The notes below the pieces were generated by a model. It had not been told where the DNA came from. It worked only from the letters and a program-made list of their open reading frames with translations, and ran no database searches. A program made the translations under genes and the position numbers. Below, piece by piece: positions 5,997 through 7,143 of a stretch of 7,143 bases of DNA. The stretch's first letter is position 1. Every line of letters begins with the position of its first letter. Origin of the DNA: GCA-2733415 sp049614485 (GTDB taxonomy: Bacteria; Bacteroidota; Bacteroidia; Flavobacteriales; Flavobacteriaceae); assembly GCA_049614485.1 (NCBI GenBank), contig JBMZDR010000043.1, positions 1 through 7,143 of the forward strand, given 5' to 3'.

Positions 5997-6794
5997 ATGA
6001 AAATTAAGTCTTTACTTATTTTTTTTATACTAATAGCCCTCACGTTTACATCGTGTATTTCTAACAAACAGTCTGCTTATATGCAACAACGAGATACAGT
6101 GTTAGAAAATTTGATGTTAAGTAAACAGTTGCCGCCATATCGTGTGCAGATTAATGATGTGTTGAGTATTCGTGTTAAGGCGTTAGATCAAGAATTGGTA
6201 GGGATGTTTAATCCAATTGGAGCAGAGGATAATGTAAGTGCATTAACTCGTGAAGCACTATATTCTGACGGATTTTTAATTGATGATCATGGGGAAATTA
6301 ACATGCCGGCTTTAGGTAAAATTAAAATACTAAATTTAACCGTTGAGGAGGTAAAAGCAAAAATTGAAGAGCAATTATTAGAGCAATACTTCAAAAAAGA
6401 AGCGAATATTTTTGTAACAGTCAAATTAGGAGGTGTTAAGTACACCACTTTAGGAGAATTTGGGAAAACGGGGACTAAAGTTATTTTTCAAGAGAAGGTT
6501 AATATTTTTGAAGCTATTGCCAATTCAGGAGATATTCCATTGATAGGTAATAAAAAGGATGTGTTATTAATCAGGCCTTACCCTGGGGGGAATAAAATTC
6601 ATCATATTGATTTAACGGATGTGAATATTTTTGAGTCGCCATTTTTTTACATTCAACCAAATGATATGATTTATGTTAAGCCGCTACCTCAAAAAGCATG
6701 GGGTACAGGTAAAACAGGACTACAGTCGTTTACAACAATTTTAAGTGTGTTTACAGCAATTACGACAACTTACTTTTTAATACGAACTTTATAG
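5997..6794 (+). CDS. wza: Wza-like outer-membrane polysaccharide export lipoprotein (OPX family)
   Basis: This family forms the periplasmic and outer-membrane channel through which capsule or exopolysaccharide leaves the cell. The 265-residue protein starts with a lipoprotein signal peptide: basic MKIK, a hydrophobic run, then FTSC with the lipidated Cys20. A polysaccharide export (Poly_export) domain spans about 46-143, including YRVQINDVLSIRV (48-60) and DDHGEINMPALGKI (96-109). A beta-grasp SLBB-like domain follows (about 145-230), with TLGEFGKTGT (151-160), EAIANSGDIPLIGNKKDVLLIR and YIQPNDMIYVKP (218-229). A hydrophobic C-terminal helix (about 243-262) ends the protein, comparable to the outer-membrane helix of Wza. 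It is shorter than E. coli Wza (379 residues) and seems to have fewer SLBB repeats. The ATG at 5997 yields a complete signal peptide; an out-of-frame ATG 10 bp upstream does not. The co-polymerase gene follows after 7 bp, so both form one operon. Confidence 0.93.
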   Translation: MKIKSLLIFFILIALTFTSCISNKQSAYMQQRDTVLENLMLSKQLPPYRVQINDVLSIRVKALDQELVGMFNPIGAEDNVSALTREALYSDGFLIDDHGEINMPALGKIKILNLTVEEVKAKIEEQLLEQYFKKEANIFVTVKLGGVKYTTLGEFGKTGTKVIFQEKVNIFEAIANSGDIPLIGNKKDVLLIRPYPGGNKIHHIDLTDVNIFESPFFYIQPNDMIYVKPLPQKAWGTGKTGLQSFTTILSVFTAITTTYFLIRTL

Positions 6795-6801
6795 GCAGAA
6801 A

Positions 6802-7143
6802 ATGGAAGACGAGTTTAAAATATCTGACTACACACCTGTAATTAATTTTAAAGATTTGTTCTTTAAAATTTTAAAAAATTGGTGGTTATACGTATTGTTT
6901 TTGGTCTTGAGTTTTATAACTGCTTATCAAATTAACTTAAGAAAAAGGGACAAGTTTTCTATCAAATCACAATTTGTGGTATCCAATGATAAAAACCCCT
7001 TTTTTACGTCAAACACAAACTTAACATTTAATTGGGGTGGGGCGTCAGATAAAATTCAAACAACAACAACCTTATTCAAGTCCAGAACACACAATGAAAA
7101 AGTAGTAGAGTATTTACAGTATTATGTTAATTATAAAAAGCAG
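6802..7143 (+). CDS. Wzz/Wzc-type polysaccharide co-polymerase (N-terminal part, cut by window edge)
   Basis: The first 114 codons are present, with the reading frame open to the right edge. The protein begins MEDEFKISDYTPVINFKDLF, a short cytoplasmic segment, then a membrane helix at about residues 27-44 (WWLYVLFLVLSFITAYQI) and the start of the periplasmic Wzz domain. FNWGGASDKIQT (76-87) and the SRTHNEKVVEYLQ stretch (94-106) resemble Bacteroidota proteins of the Wzc-like (PCP-2a) class, which pair with Wza to control chain length and export. Members usually end in a cytoplasmic tyrosine autokinase domain, which cannot be seen here. The start lies 7 bp after the export lipoprotein gene and the two are surely co-transcribed. 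A perfect hairpin occupies codons 15-23. Confidence 0.88.
   Translation, partial: MEDEFKISDYTPVINFKDLFFKILKNWWLYVLFLVLSFITAYQINLRKRDKFSIKSQFVVSNDKNPFFTSNTNLTFNWGGASDKIQTTTTLFKSRTHNEKVVEYLQYYVNYKKQ
6844..6870. repeat. Perfect 11-bp hairpin within the start of the co-polymerase gene
   Basis: AATTTTAAAGA (6844-6854) and TCTTTAAAATT (6860-6870) are exact reverse complements around a five-base loop (TTTGT). The hairpin lies inside the coding sequence, 42 nt after the A of the ATG. It has only one G-C pair, so it would be weak in RNA. It may be chance in an AT-rich, lysine- and phenylalanine-rich segment, or may slow early elongation. Confidence 0.5.

Noticed and set aside
5885..6067. 60-codon minus-strand open frame across the divergent intergenic region
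   Set aside because: It overlaps the start of the export lipoprotein gene, the promoter and the ABC-F start in a different frame, and its sequence is AT-driven low complexity.

Overview
The window looks like a stretch of a Flavobacteriaceae (Bacteroidota) chromosome. The DNA is AT-rich. Translation starts lack Shine-Dalgarno sequences. Two promoters fit or approach the Bacteroidota consensus (TTG, about 19 bp, TAnnTTTG). SecA carries the extra N-terminal segments typical of this phylum, and the DUF2795 protein is of the type found in it. All assignments rest on reading the sequence and on recalled family knowledge; no database search was run.

Layout. Positions 3-2096 (minus) hold the N-terminal 698 codons of secA, cut by the left edge just after the MAGRGTDI helicase motif. 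A 162-bp gap with several small inverted repeats separates it from a 73-codon DUF2795 gene (2259-2480, minus), which has its own promoter and terminator. Next comes a minus-strand cluster read from right to left: a Uup-type ABC-F ATPase (4029-5888, GTG start), a class I SAM-dependent methyltransferase 7 bp later (3251-4021), and a PduO-type cobalamin adenosyltransferase 66 bp after that (2612-3184). The first two are almost certainly co-transcribed. The third probably is too, but an inverted repeat covers its start codon.

A 108-bp divergent intergenic region (5889-5996) separates this housekeeping block from a plus-strand operon: a Wza-like outer-membrane polysaccharide export lipoprotein (5997-6794) and, 7 bp later, the N-terminus of a Wzz/Wzc-type polysaccharide co-polymerase (6802 to the right edge). 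These two are partners in export of capsule or exopolysaccharide, so a surface-polysaccharide locus probably continues to the right of the window.

I see no mobile element, CRISPR array, tRNA, rRNA or toxin/defence-like module, and no convincing sign of a new biological system. The points most worth a second look are small-scale: the hairpin that buries the adenosyltransferase start codon, the structured secA leader, the unexplained DUF2795 gene beside secA, a perfect 11-bp hairpin early in the co-polymerase gene, and a six-codon upstream ORF overlapping the wza-like start.
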